DNA of 64,000 nucleotides, from positions 6,895,001 to 6,959,000 of the forward strand of contig NZ_CP034444.1 in NCBI RefSeq assembly GCF_003952385.1, read 5' to 3'. This stretch comes from Mesorhizobium sp. M1D.F.Ca.ET.043.01.1.1. Lineage in GTDB: Bacteria; Pseudomonadota; Alphaproteobacteria; Rhizobiales; Rhizobiaceae. Below the pieces are notes generated by a model, which did no database searches, had not been told where the DNA came from, and saw only the letters and a program-made list of their open reading frames with translations. Made by a program: the position numbers and the translations under genes. This document shows positions 9,101-20,148 of this stretch, piece by piece (the first letter of the stretch is position 1; each line of letters starts with the position of its first letter).

Positions 9101-10486
9101 CTACACCAGCATGCCCATCGGATTTTCGATGATGCGCTTGAAGGCGCCGAGCAGCTCCGCGCCAAGCGCGCCATCGACGGCGCGGTGGTCGGTGGACAGC
9201 GTCACCGACATCACAGTGGCTATTTTGATCTCGCCTTTCTTCACCACCGCGCGTTCTTCACCCGCGCCGACCGCAAGGATCGTCGCGTGCGGCGGGTTGA
9301 TGACGGCGGCGAAGTCCTTGACGCCGAACATGCCGAGATTGGAGACGGCTGTCGTGCCGCCTTGATATTCCTCGGGCTTCAACTTGCGGCTGCGGGCGCG
9401 GCTGGCGAGGTCCTTCATCTCGTTGGAGATGGTGGACAACGTCTTTTCGTCGGCGCGGCGGATGATGGGCGTGATCAGGCCGCCGGGGATCGAGACGGCA
9501 ACGCCGACATCGGCATGCTTGTGCTTGACCATGGCATTGTCGGTCCAGGAGGCGTTGGCGTCCGGCACCGCCATCAGCGCCATGGCCATCGCCTTGATCA
9601 CCATGTCGTTGACCGAGAGCTTGTAGCCGGGAACCTCGCCCTTCTCGGACTTCTTCATCGGCGCGGCGGCGTTGAGCTGCGTGCGCAGCGCCAAGAGCGC
9701 GTCGAGCTCGCAGTCGAGCGTCAGGTAGAAATGCGGAATGGTGCTCTTGGCCTCGACCAGGCGGCGCGCGATGGTCTTGCGCATATTGTCGTGCGGGACG
9801 AGATCGTAGGAGCCTTCGGCGAACAGCTTCAGCACCTGATCGTCCGACATCGGCTTCGGCGCAGGCCCCGGAGCGGCCGGCGCGCCCGCGGGAGCCTTGG
9901 CGGCAGGCGCCGCCTTGGCGCCGCCGGAAGCGATCGCCGCCTCGACGTCTACCTTCACCACGCGGCCATGCGGGCCGGAGCCGGTCAGCGCCGCCACGTC
10001 GACGCCGGCATCCTTGGCGATGCGGCGGGCGAGCGGCGAGGCGAACACGCGCTCGCCGCCGGCGTGGCCGTTGGCGACCGGAGCGGGCTCGGCCTTCGCC
10101 GGCGCAGGCGCTGCGGCTGCCGGCTTCGGCGCTTCCTTGGGCGCGTCGGCCTTCGGCGCATCGGCTTTCGGAGCTTTCGCCTTGGGGGCCTCAGCCTTGG
10201 GCGCGGCGCCGCCATCGCTCTTCGCGGCAGCGCCGGCATCCTCGCCTTCGCCGGCCAGGATGGCGATCACCGCATTGACCTTGACGCCTTCGGTGCCGGC
10301 CGGAACGACCAGCTTGGCGACCGTGCCTTCATCGACGGCTTCGACTTCCATCGTCGCCTTGTCGGTCTCGATCTCGGCGATCACGTCGCCGGGCGAAACC
10401 TTGTCGCCTTCCTTGACCAGCCACTTCGCGAGATTGCCTTCTTCCATCGTTGGCGAGAGCGCCGGCATAGTGATGTTAATGGGCAT
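9101..10486 (-). CDS. pdhC: Pyruvate dehydrogenase E2, dihydrolipoamide acetyltransferase
   Basis: Core E2 subunit transferring acetyl from lipoyl to CoA. Residues 1-78 are one lipoyl domain, with the lipoyl-Lys in [17 protein letters not shown]. An Ala/Pro/Lys-rich flexible linker (about 80-140) follows. The peripheral subunit-binding domain includes FASPLARRIAKDAGVD and GSGPHGRVVKVDV. The C-terminal acetyltransferase domain has the catalytic His/Asp motif STDHRAVDGALGAELL. At 461 residues it is normal for alphaproteobacteria. It is encoded 3 bp downstream of a small membrane-protein gene that separates it from pdhB. Confidence 0.97.
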   Translation of the reverse strand: MPINITMPALSPTMEEGNLAKWLVKEGDKVSPGDVIAEIETDKATMEVEAVDEGTVAKLVVPAGTEGVKVNAVIAILAGEGEDAGAAAKSDGGAAPKAEAPKAKAPKADAPKADAPKEAPKPAAAAPAPAKAEPAPVANGHAGGERVFASPLARRIAKDAGVDVAALTGSGPHGRVVKVDVEAAIASGGAKAAPAAKAPAGAPAAPGPAPKPMSDDQVLKLFAEGSYDLVPHDNMRKTIARRLVEAKSTIPHFYLTLDCELDALLALRTQLNAAAPMKKSEKGEVPGYKLSVNDMVIKAMAMALMAVPDANASWTDNAMVKHKHADVGVAVSIPGGLITPIIRRADEKTLSTISNEMKDLASRARSRKLKPEEYQGGTTAVSNLGMFGVKDFAAVINPPHATILAVGAGEERAVVKKGEIKIATVMSVTLSTDHRAVDGALGAELLGAFKRIIENPMGMLV

Positions 10487-10489
10487 CGC

Positions 10490-10777
10490 TCACTCCTGAA
10501 TGAATTTGAACAGGCCGCGCATGACGGTCAGCGTGGCGACGATGAACACTGGTGGCAAGACTCCGAAATGAAAGCTGCTTTTGCTCATTTCGAGGCTCAT
10601 CATGCCACCGGTTTGATCAACCTGTGCGGAACCAGTTGCGACAATTGCCAGGACAAGCGAGGCGACACCGCTGAGCATCAGCAAGACCGCGTCGAACTTT
10701 CCTGTCATCGAGCGCACAAAAAAGGCCACGGCAATGGTGGGGACAATGACGGCGGCCAGGACCCAGAGAGACGGCAT
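10490..10777 (-). CDS. Small membrane protein inserted between pdhB and pdhC
   Basis: A 95-residue protein of unknown function with three hydrophobic segments (about residues 4-21, 28-47 and 70-87). The loop QVDQTGGMMSLEMSKSSF between the second and third is polar. It is not recognised as a known family. It starts 12 bp after pdhB and ends 3 bp before the pdhC start, so it is translated inside the pyruvate dehydrogenase operon. Codon use resembles the neighbours less closely than for pdh genes; for example the region around 10560-10640 is less GC-rich. Confidence 0.78.
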   Translation of the reverse strand: MPSLWVLAAVIVPTIAVAFFVRSMTGKFDAVLLMLSGVASLVLAIVATGSAQVDQTGGMMSLEMSKSSFHFGVLPPVFIVATLTVMRGLFKFIQE

Positions 10778-10789
10778 CCGCGTTGTTTC

Positions 10790-12199
<1,410 letters not shown>

Positions 12200-12214
12200 G
12201 TCCTTGCCCTCCCT

Positions 12215-13261
12215 TTAAAGTACGATGTCGGTCCAGAGCTCGGACGGATCCGGCTCGGCGTCGTTCTGGGCGAATTCAGCGGCATCGGCGACGACGTCGC
12301 GAACCTCCTTGTCGATTGCTTTGAGCTCGTCCTCGCTCGCCCACTTCTTGTCCATCAGCCGCGCCCGGACCTGCTCGATCGGGTCGTGCTCGGAGCGCAT
12401 CTTCTGCACTTCCTCCTTGGAGCGGTATTTCGCCGGATCGGACATCGAGTGGCCGCGATAGCGATAGGTCTGCATCTCGAGGATCAGCGGGCCGTTGCCG
12501 GCGCGGCACCATTCGGCAGCGACCTCGCCGGCAGCCTTGACCGCGCGCACATCCATGCCGTCGACCTGAATGCCGGGGATCTTGAAGGAAGCGCCGCGGT
12601 TGGAGAAGTCGGTCTCGGCGGACGAGCGCGACACCGACGTCCCCATGGCGTAGCGGTTGTTCTCGATGATGTAGATCACCGGCAGCTTCCAGAGCGAAGC
12701 CATGTTGAAGCTCTCGTAGACCTGGCCCTGATTGGCGGCGCCGTCGCCGAAATAGGTCAGCGAGACATTCTTGTTGTCACGATAGCGGTTGGCGAAGGCG
12801 AGACCGGTGCCGAGCGACACCTGCGCGCCGACGATGCCGTGGCCGCCATAGAAATGCTTCTCCTTGGAGAACATGTGCATGGAGCCGCCCTTGCCTTTCG
12901 ACAGGCCACCGCGACGCCCTGTGAGCTCGGCCATGACGCCGCGCGGCGACAGCTCCATCGCCAGCATATGGCCGTGGTCGCGATAGGCGGTGATCATCTG
13001 GTCGCCCTCGATCAGCGCCATCTTCATGCCGGTGACGACGGCCTCCTGGCCGATATAGAGGTGGCAGAAGCCGCCGATGAAGCCCATGCCGTAGAGCTGG
13101 CCGGCCTTCTCCTCGAAGCGGCGGATGAGCAGCATGTGCCGGTAGGCGGCTAGCTCTTCGTCCTTGGTGAATTCGGCTGGCTTGGGGGTGGAAAGGCTCG
13201 ACGATTTGCCGTCAGATCTGGATTTGGACTTGGCAGGCGCTTTTCTGGCGGCGGTGGCCAT
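12215..13261 (-). CDS. pdhA: Pyruvate dehydrogenase E1 alpha subunit
   Basis: Thiamine-diphosphate-dependent decarboxylating subunit of the pyruvate dehydrogenase complex. The 348 residues include the ThDP/Mg motif YFGDGAANQGQVYESFNMAS ending at IENN, the phosphorylation-loop-like YRYRGHSMSDPAKYRSKEEV region and MHMFSKEKHFYGGHGIVGAQ. A basic Ala/Lys/Ser N terminus (about residues 1-30) precedes the conserved domain. It is the first gene of the pdhA-pdhB-x-pdhC block; the 175-bp spacer to ftsB should hold the operon promoter. Confidence 0.97.
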   Translation of the reverse strand: MATAARKAPAKSKSRSDGKSSSLSTPKPAEFTKDEELAAYRHMLLIRRFEEKAGQLYGMGFIGGFCHLYIGQEAVVTGMKMALIEGDQMITAYRDHGHMLAMELSPRGVMAELTGRRGGLSKGKGGSMHMFSKEKHFYGGHGIVGAQVSLGTGLAFANRYRDNKNVSLTYFGDGAANQGQVYESFNMASLWKLPVIYIIENNRYAMGTSVSRSSAETDFSNRGASFKIPGIQVDGMDVRAVKAAGEVAAEWCRAGNGPLILEMQTYRYRGHSMSDPAKYRSKEEVQKMRSEHDPIEQVRARLMDKKWASEDELKAIDKEVRDVVADAAEFAQNDAEPDPSELWTDIVL

Positions 13262-13436
13262 GCATCACTCCCTGTTGGCGTCTCTTCGCGGACATTCAGG
13301 GAGAGCGAGCGTCTCCCAAACGATTTGAGAGAGGCTAACACGCAAGGATGCATTGCGCCATGCTGAAAAATGCATGGCTGGCATGCATCTAAGCGGTTAG
13401 AATCATTGCGAATAAGTGAGATTAACCAAAATGCGG

Positions 13437-13760
13437 TTATTTCGTAGGGGCGGGCAGCATTATGGTGATTTCGTCCGGCTGGGACAGATTGAGCGCCTTT
13501 CGGGCCTGCTCGTCAAGCATATCCTTCTCCAGCGTGCCTTCATGCATGAGCTGGACACGGCGTTCGAAGTCGACCCGGCGCGCCTTGACGGCGTCGAACT
13601 GGGCCTGCAGTTCGGCCGCCTGGGCCTGCAGCCGATACTTGGAGTAGATTCCGAACTCGCCGTGATAGGCATGGAAGCCGAAATAGGCGAGAAACAGCAC
13701 GCAGAGCGACGGAATGATCAGCCTGCCGGTGTTTCTCTGCTTGTGCTGACGTGTCCACAT
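13437..13760 (-). CDS. ftsB: FtsB/DivIC-type septum formation initiator
   Basis: A 107-residue bitopic division protein. It has a short cytoplasmic N terminus (MWTRQHKQRNTGR), a single membrane segment (about residues 14-34: LIIPSLCVLFLAYFGFHA) and a coiled coil (about 40-80: QAQAAELQAQFDAVKARR). The C-terminal half has DMLDEQARKALNLSQPDEI, as in alphaproteobacterial FtsB. It would join FtsL and FtsQ in the divisome. In Rhizobiales the gene is commonly found between eno and pdhA, as here. Confidence 0.88.
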   Translation of the reverse strand: MWTRQHKQRNTGRLIIPSLCVLFLAYFGFHAYHGEFGIYSKYRLQAQAAELQAQFDAVKARRVDFERRVQLMHEGTLEKDMLDEQARKALNLSQPDEITIMLPAPTK

Positions 13761-13957
13761 GACCCGAACCCTCGCGGCCGCGAACGCATGCGGCGGTCCG
13801 AATCTTTTCGCCCGATTGTGCTTAACGGACGGTTACGGGCCCATGGAATCGGCGAGCGGGAATGGCCTGGTCCGGCAGGTCGCATCCTGTCGCCTATCTG
13901 GTTGCTCAACGCGTTCGCGATCGCGGCGCGTGAGAAAGAAGTTGATCCTGATCCAAA

Positions 13958-14494
13958 ATGATATATGCATACGCTATGCAACAATTGGACGCCAACAAGC
14001 TCGGTGCGCTCGGCGCGATGATTCGCGACAGGACGGAAGCGTCCTTGCGAGAGCTGTCACCGAGCGCGGCGGCGGTGCTGTCGATGCTGCATTTCAAGCC
14101 GGGGCTGACGACGACCGAACTCGCTGAAATTGTCGGCGTCAGTCAACCGACCGCTGTGCGCTTGATCGACGGGCTGGAACGGCAGGCGCTGATTGTGCGT
14201 GGCAAACCGAAAGGTCGTGTCACGCCGCTGACGCTGACGCAGAGCGGTCACGCCCAGGTCAGGCAGATGCAGGCTCTCCGGCTCGCCATGCTCGACGGAC
14301 TGCTGTCTGCACTGCAGCCGGACGAGCGGCAGCGCTTTGTGTCCATGGTGGATAAGATCCTTGTCGGCGCGACGACTTCCCGCGCCTTCGCCAGGACAAC
14401 GTGTCGCCTCTGCGAGCATGACCTTTGCGGAGCTGAGGTTTGCCCGATCGGCTGTCGCGCGGCTGAGATCGAGAAAGAGGAGAGTGTGCGATGA
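13958..14494 (+). CDS. MarR-family transcriptional regulator with Cys-rich tail
   Basis: A 178-residue winged-helix regulator. The HTH core reads LTTTELAEIVGVSQPTAVRL and the wing is VRGKPKGRVTPLTLTQSG. The C terminus has a cluster of five cysteines (CRLCEHDLCGAEVCPIGC), which suggests metal or redox sensing. Translation may start at the ATG at 13958 or at 13976 (MQQLDANK); neither has a strong ribosome-binding site. An inverted repeat TGCAT-N5-ATGCA (13966-13980) overlaps the start and could be an autoregulatory operator. It overlaps the downstream gamma-carbonic-anhydrase-like gene by ATGA, so both form an operon. Confidence 0.88.
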   Translation: MIYAYAMQQLDANKLGALGAMIRDRTEASLRELSPSAAAVLSMLHFKPGLTTTELAEIVGVSQPTAVRLIDGLERQALIVRGKPKGRVTPLTLTQSGHAQVRQMQALRLAMLDGLLSALQPDERQRFVSMVDKILVGATTSRAFARTTCRLCEHDLCGAEVCPIGCRAAEIEKEESVR

Positions 14495-15087
14495 TCATTT
14501 CTTACGGTGGGCATGAGCCGGCCATCGACGCCGATGCGTGGGTCGCCCCGGACGCTACCGTGTGTGGCGATGTCGTCATTGGCGCCGGCAGCCGGGTTAT
14601 GCATGGCGCCCGCCTTGTGGCGGAGGCAGGCGGCTCGATCCGCATCGGCCGCAACTGTATCGTGTTGGAGAATGCCGTGATCCGCGCCACGCAACACCAC
14701 CCTTGCACGATAGGGAACCATTGCCTCGTCGGCCCCAATTGCCACGTGGTTGGCGCAGAAGTCGCGGACGAGGTCTTCATCGCCACGGGCGCGGCGGTTT
14801 TCCATGGTGCGCACATCGAGCGTGGCTCTGAGGTTCGCATCAATGGCACCGTTCACCTGCGTACCCGCCTCGAGCCCGGCACGGTCGTGCCGATCGGGTG
14901 GATCGCGGTTGGCGATCCGGCCCGGGTCCTGCCCCCGGACCAGCACGAGGCAATCTGGTCCGAGCAGAAGCCGCTCGATTTCCCAGGCTTCGTCTACGGC
15001 GTCGACCGAAGCCTTCCCGATGTGATGCAGAAGATAACGGGGAACCTCTCGGCGGCGCTGAGCGTGCATCGCACGGAAAGCGTGTGA
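14491..15087 (+). CDS. Gamma-carbonic-anhydrase / PaaY-like hexapeptide-repeat protein
   Basis: A 198-residue left-handed beta-helix protein of the gamma-carbonic anhydrase superfamily, which includes PaaY and CaiE. Imperfect hexapeptide repeats run through about residues 15-130 (DATVCGDVVIGAGSRV, NGTVHLRTRLEPGTVVPIG). Putative metal-binding histidines sit in ATQHHPCTIGNHCLVG, and a further His is in FHGAHIE. Activity could be carbonic anhydrase or thioesterase (the PaaY type); the sequence does not decide. It is translationally coupled to the MarR-type regulator upstream, which probably controls it. Confidence 0.87.
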   Translation: MIISYGGHEPAIDADAWVAPDATVCGDVVIGAGSRVMHGARLVAEAGGSIRIGRNCIVLENAVIRATQHHPCTIGNHCLVGPNCHVVGAEVADEVFIATGAAVFHGAHIERGSEVRINGTVHLRTRLEPGTVVPIGWIAVGDPARVLPPDQHEAIWSEQKPLDFPGFVYGVDRSLPDVMQKITGNLSAALSVHRTESV

Positions 15088-15251
15088 GCGGCGGCGGGCC
15101 TTTCACAGGATCAGTGCATGTCGCCAAAAACGCGCCGCAGCTTGGCGACGACATGCATCCAACCTCAAGGTGAGCCGCCTGAGGTGATGCGGCGCCCCCT
15201 GGCGGGCTGGACGAATGATCTGCCCGTCACGTTCCCGGAAATTGCTCAGGA

Positions 15252-16568
<1,317 letters not shown>

Positions 16569-16727
16569 TTAGCCAAAGCACCGCAAAAGGCAATCGGGCC
16601 GCCCGCAATTATTGCCGGCGGCAGGATTCACGAAGCGCAAATTTCTGTCATCATAAGTCATGCCGTCCACGGGCGCCTTCTGGGTTATGATTCGTGCTGC
16701 GCGGGGCGAAACAGGAGGAGTTTCGCC

Positions 16728-16844
16728 ATGTCCCAGTTGAGCGGTATCGTGAGTTTGTTTCTGATCGCGGCGGCGTTCCTGACTTCATGCGACAGTCAGA
16801 AACCCCAGCAGAGCTCGGTGGAGCTCTTTCACGCGGCAGAATAG
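16728..16844 (+). CDS. Tiny (38-residue) predicted lipoprotein
   Basis: A short gene too small for most callers. A strong ribosome-binding site (AGGAGG at 16712-16717) precedes an ATG at 16728, and the frame ends with TAG at 16842. The product starts MSQLSGIVSLFLIAAAFLTS and continues CDSQKPQQSS. This is a hydrophobic signal sequence with a lipobox (LTSC), so the mature lipopeptide would be only about 18 residues. A textbook terminator follows within 10 bp, supporting an independent transcript. Function unknown; such entericidin-like or lysis-type small lipoproteins are a possible comparison, but nothing specific is recognised. Confidence 0.7.
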   Translation: MSQLSGIVSLFLIAAAFLTSCDSQKPQQSSVELFHAAE

Positions 16845-16853
16845 TCCAACGCC

Positions 16854-16883
16854 AAGGCCCCGGTTTTGCCGGGGCCTTTTCTA
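16854..16883 (+). terminator. Rho-independent terminator after the tiny lipoprotein gene
   Basis: Perfect 10-bp stem AAGGCCCCGG / CCGGGGCCTT with a 5-nt loop, followed by TTTTCT. It starts 10 bp after the TAG of the 38-residue frame. Confidence 0.88.
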
Positions 16884-16906
16884 TTCCAGCCAGCCGCTTG
16901 CGCTGG

Positions 16907-17272
16907 TCAATGCCAGTAAGGCTTTACGTGATAGTACTGGAAGGACGCATCGCGGGCCGCCTCGCCGTCGCCGCCGGTCAATTCCTTGATTGAGTAGGCC
17001 GGCGCCGCCTTGAGCTGGTCCTTGGTGAACGGCACGACGTAGCCGCCCTTGTCCGCGTCATAGTCGAGGCTCGCCCACGGTATTGCGTGATATTTCTCGC
17101 CCATGCCGAGGAAACCGCCGAAGCCGATGACCGCGAACATGATGCCATTCGACATTTTGTCCAGCATGACATCCTCAATGCTGCCAATGCTGTTGCCTTC
17201 GGTATTGTAGACCGAGGTGCCGATGACGCGCGAGGCGGCAATGGCTTCGGTATGCCCAGACGGGGTAGTCAT
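16907..17272 (-). CDS. PRC-barrel domain protein
   Basis: A 121-residue cytosolic protein with a PRC-barrel domain (about residues 10-95). Seen are ASRVIGTSVYNTEGNSIGSI, EDVMLDKMSNGIMFAVIGFG and KYHAIPWASLDYD. In rhizobia such stand-alone PRC-barrel proteins are common and often stress-induced. The biochemical role is not established; related domains occur in RimM and photosynthetic reaction-centre H subunits. It is monocistronic by spacing, with dodecin 72 bp upstream on the same strand. Confidence 0.9.
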   Translation of the reverse strand: MTTPSGHTEAIAASRVIGTSVYNTEGNSIGSIEDVMLDKMSNGIMFAVIGFGGFLGMGEKYHAIPWASLDYDADKGGYVVPFTKDQLKAAPAYSIKELTGGDGEAARDASFQYYHVKPYWH

Positions 17273-17344
17273 GGTGGTGCTCCTCTCGATTCAATGTCTG
17301 CTTGGACAATGAGAGGATCAGGCGAAGGTTCCAGACTTTGTTGC

Positions 17345-17551
17345 TTAGCTGTCGGTCAGGATGAAGGTCACCTTCATGTTGACGCGATAGGCGGCAATCT
17401 TGCCGTCCTGGACGACGATCTTCTGGTCCTGGATCCAGGCACCCTCGACGTTCTTCAGGGTCTTTGCGGCGCGTGCGATGCCCTTCTCGATCGCGTCCTG
17501 AAAGCTTTTCTTGGACGACGACGTGATCTCGGTGACGCGGGCGACAGACAT
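17345..17551 (-). CDS. Dodecin (flavin-storage protein)
   Basis: A 68-residue dodecin: a small beta-alpha-beta-beta protein that forms hollow dodecamers binding riboflavin or FMN. Family pattern: RVTEITSSSKKSFQDAIEKG, RAAKTLKNVEGAWIQDQK and AYRVNMKVTFILTD. Length is normal. A strong ribosome-binding site (AGGAGGAAG) precedes the ATG at 17551. Confidence 0.93.
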   Translation of the reverse strand: MSVARVTEITSSSKKSFQDAIEKGIARAAKTLKNVEGAWIQDQKIVVQDGKIAAYRVNMKVTFILTDS

Positions 17552-17651
17552 TGGCTTCCTCCTGCCAAGACGCTCAGTTGCGCAAACGAGGCTACAGCCT
17601 GCTTACTGCAACCACAAGCCGACCAAGGATTCGCCGGGACACCTGCAAATG

Positions 17652-18497
17652 TCAGTGCCCCTTGGCGACGCGGTCGAACGCCATCAGCTTTTCCAGCAAA
17701 GCCGGCATGTCCTTGAGCGGCACCATGTTGGGGCCGTCGGAAGAGGTCGAGTTGTCCGGATCATGGTGGGTTTCGATGAAGACCCCGGCAACGCCGACGG
17801 CGACGGCCGCGCAAGCCAGCGTTGCGACGAAGCGCCGTTCACCGCCGGAGGAGCCGCCCTGCCCGCCCGGCTGCTGCACGGAATGGGTGGCGTCGAAAAT
17901 CACTGGAGCACCGATCTCGGCCATGATCGGCAACGCGCGCATGTCCGACACAAGCGTGTTGTAGCCGAACGAAGCGCCACGTTCGGTGGTCAGCACGTTC
18001 AGGTTACCGGAGCCGGTGATCTTGGCGACTACATTCTTCATGTCCCACGGTGCCAGGAACTGGCCCTTCTTCACATTGACAACCTTGCCCGTCCGTGCAG
18101 CCGCGACAAGCATGTCGGTCTGGCGCGACAGAAAGGCCGGAATCTGCAGCACGTCGACATGCGGCGCTACGATCGCGCATTGCTCCTCGGTGTGGACGTC
18201 CGTCAGCACGGGGACGGAAAACGTCTTGCGCAAATCGTCGAAAATGGGCATCGCCGTCTCGAGGCCGGCGCCGCGCGTGGCCGAGAGCGAGGTGCGGTTG
18301 GCCTTGTCGTAGCTGGTCTTGTAGACGAGGCCGATGCCCAGCCGCTCGGTCAGTTCCTTCAGCGCGCCGGCCATGTCGAAGGCGTGCTGGCGCGATTCGA
18401 GCTGACAGGGGCCGGCGATCAGCGACAGCGGCGCATTATTGGCGAAGACGACCTTGCCGACGGTTACCGATGCATTGGGCGCCAGGGGCTCACTCAT
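17652..18497 (-). CDS. kdsA: KDO-8-phosphate synthase
   Basis: Condenses phosphoenolpyruvate with arabinose 5-phosphate to form 3-deoxy-D-manno-octulosonate 8-phosphate for lipopolysaccharide. The 281 residues include LIAGPCQLESRQHAFDMA, YKTSYDKANRTSL, LTDVHTEEQC, VKKGQFLAPWDMKNV and VIFDATHSVQQPGGQGGSSG. The start overlaps the stop of the upstream glyoxalase-like gene (ATGA), so the two are co-translated. Confidence 0.97.
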   Translation of the reverse strand: MSEPLAPNASVTVGKVVFANNAPLSLIAGPCQLESRQHAFDMAGALKELTERLGIGLVYKTSYDKANRTSLSATRGAGLETAMPIFDDLRKTFSVPVLTDVHTEEQCAIVAPHVDVLQIPAFLSRQTDMLVAAARTGKVVNVKKGQFLAPWDMKNVVAKITGSGNLNVLTTERGASFGYNTLVSDMRALPIMAEIGAPVIFDATHSVQQPGGQGGSSGGERRFVATLACAAVAVGVAGVFIETHHDPDNSTSSDGPNMVPLKDMPALLEKLMAFDRVAKGH

Positions 18498-19369
18498 GGG
18501 ATCTCCCGAAATATGAAGGCAGCGCCCTGACCGGGCGCCGGCGGCACGATGATATCGCTGCCGCTCATGTTGTATTCGATTGCGTTGGCTACAAGCAGAT
18601 CCACGGCATCGGCCGTGCTGCGGGTCGACAAAACGATGGCTGCAAAACGCAGGTCAGAAGCGCGCCCTGCCGGAATGCCGAGGCGGGAAGCAAATGCATC
18701 AGGCCTCAGGATGGAGACGGTCGCGTTGGGCAACTCAACCTTGTCACCGTCCTTCGCGACCTTGCCGGCTGCGGTCGACACCAGCCCGGCCCGGCTCGAA
18801 GGCTCGTCGCTGACAGCAATGATCTCGACAATGCCGGTTACCCCATTGGCATGCGCCTGCAGGGCGGTGCGGTCGATCTTCGGCGCGTTGATGCGCTGAC
18901 AGGCGAACAGGAACGCGTCCGTTGCTTTTCTATCGGCCACGAACGCCAGTTTGAACGATGCCGTGTCGCTTTTGCCCGTGGTGTCGGTGAAGACGCGCGA
19001 AAAGCTAAGCATATCGCCGGCCGACAGGCCTGCTTCGACATAGCGCACCTGGTCGGCATCGGCATCCGCGGTCCCGAACACGATCGCAGAAAAGCCCTCG
19101 TCGCCAAGCTTGTGGCGGTAAAGGCGGTCTCGCGCGACGAAGACATTACCTTCGTCGATCGCCTTTCCGGCCGCTTTCTGGTCGCCGACGGCCACCGGCT
19201 CCAGATAGGTGCCGTCAGCGAAAAAGACGCATGCGTTCTCGGTCCCGAAAGGATGGACGCCGGTCGGCGCGACGACAAAGCCGAGCGACGAGAGACGCTG
19301 CCTTGCGATATCGAGGCTCAGCGTCGGCAGAACCAGGTGGTCGAGCGGATGGGTCGAAGTTTCGATCAT
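18494..19369 (-). CDS. Glyoxalase-like (VOC superfamily) protein
   Basis: A 291-residue protein with a glyoxalase-like/VOC N-terminal half. MIETSTHPLDHLVLPTLSLD and the region around GFVVAPTGVHPFGTENACVF resemble the first beta-alpha-beta-beta-beta module. A second, weaker module follows (about residues 150-285). The enzymatic role is unknown. It sits directly upstream of kdsA with a 4-bp overlap, an arrangement suggesting co-expression rather than a proven shared pathway. Confidence 0.82.
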   Translation of the reverse strand: MIETSTHPLDHLVLPTLSLDIARQRLSSLGFVVAPTGVHPFGTENACVFFADGTYLEPVAVGDQKAAGKAIDEGNVFVARDRLYRHKLGDEGFSAIVFGTADADADQVRYVEAGLSAGDMLSFSRVFTDTTGKSDTASFKLAFVADRKATDAFLFACQRINAPKIDRTALQAHANGVTGIVEIIAVSDEPSSRAGLVSTAAGKVAKDGDKVELPNATVSILRPDAFASRLGIPAGRASDLRFAAIVLSTRSTADAVDLLVANAIEYNMSGSDIIVPPAPGQGAAFIFREIP

Positions 19370-19449
19370 ACCGGCGCGGTGTGCCCCATTCCGGAGAGCG
19401 GTTCAAGGTCCGGCGTTCAAAGCATTGACGGAGGCGCGGACTGCCCGGC

Positions 19450-19740
19450 TCAGGCGGCGGCCACGACGTCGGCTGAATAGCGCAGCTCGCGCAAGGGCTT
19501 CACCTTGCTGGTCGTCTCCGCATAGATCGGATGCGCCTTATAGGCGGCGAGAGCGGCCTCGTCCTCGAACTCGGCATAGACAACCACATCGATCGCGTTG
19601 GAGAACAGATCGACCTTGGTGTTGAGCGTGACCTCGAAGTGTTTCGAATGCGGGATATTGCCCAGCGCCTGCAGCCCTGACCGCACGGCCTCCACATCCT
19701 CTTTGCGCCGCACGCTGAAGAAAACGATGTGCCGGATCAA
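19450..19740 (-). CDS. Dabb (stress-responsive A/B barrel) protein, probable TTG start
   Basis: A small ferredoxin-like alpha/beta-barrel domain protein (PF07876 type). It begins with IRHIVFFSVRRKEDVEAV and continues through LNTKVDLFSNAIDVVVYAEF and AYKAHPIYAETTSKVKPL. Homologues start immediately before IRHIV. Here that codon is TTG (19740), preceded by AAGGAGG at good spacing, so a TTG start giving 96 residues is preferred over an upstream ATG at 19806 that would add an unconserved leader. Function of the family is poorly defined. Confidence 0.83.
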   Translation of the reverse strand: MIRHIVFFSVRRKEDVEAVRSGLQALGNIPHSKHFEVTLNTKVDLFSNAIDVVVYAEFEDEAALAAYKAHPIYAETTSKVKPLRELRYSADVVAAA

Positions 19741-19841
19741 TCCAGCCTCCTTGATCGACCGATGAGCGCGTTTTTGTGGGAGCAGGGCCGTCGCGTCAAC
19801 CGGCAACGATGTCGCGCCTGCCGTCCAAGCGGCGTCGGACC

Positions 19842-19976
19842 TCAGGCCGCGCCGGTGACAAAGCGTACGATGCGCGACATCTCCCTGACGGTCGCATCGA
19901 GATAGTAGCCATGGTTGTAGAGGCCATCCCAGATCAGGAAGAAGGTGATGGCGACGATGACGATCACATAACGCAT
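19842..19976 (-). CDS. Hypothetical 44-residue single-pass membrane protein
   Basis: A short frame beginning MRYVIVIVAITFFLIWDGLY and continuing NHGYYLDATVREMSRIVRFV. It has one membrane segment at residues 3-17 and an amphipathic C-terminal part. The frame stays open upstream for another 76 codons, but that part has the arginine-rich look of non-coding sequence, so the ATG at 19976 is the sensible start. No family recognised; coding status rests on composition. Confidence 0.6.
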   Translation of the reverse strand: MRYVIVIVAITFFLIWDGLYNHGYYLDATVREMSRIVRFVTGAA

Positions 19977-20148
19977 GGCTAAAACTAACGCATGTCTCCA
20001 GCCGTAACCAGAGCGCCCCGGCGGCAATTCTCCGGGGTCACCGCTTTTTGCGCCTTCATGCGGTCCCAGCAGTTTGGTGCGTCGGCCGCGGCAGGGGTGC
20101 CGACGGAATCGAGCCTTCGCCCTTGTCGCCCTGGCCGCAAACGGAAAC

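Noticed and set aside
15119..15155. Inverted repeat GTCGCCAA ... TTGGCGAC after the gamma-CA gene as a strong terminator
   Set aside because: Arms are only 8 bp with a long loop and no T-run; not supportable.
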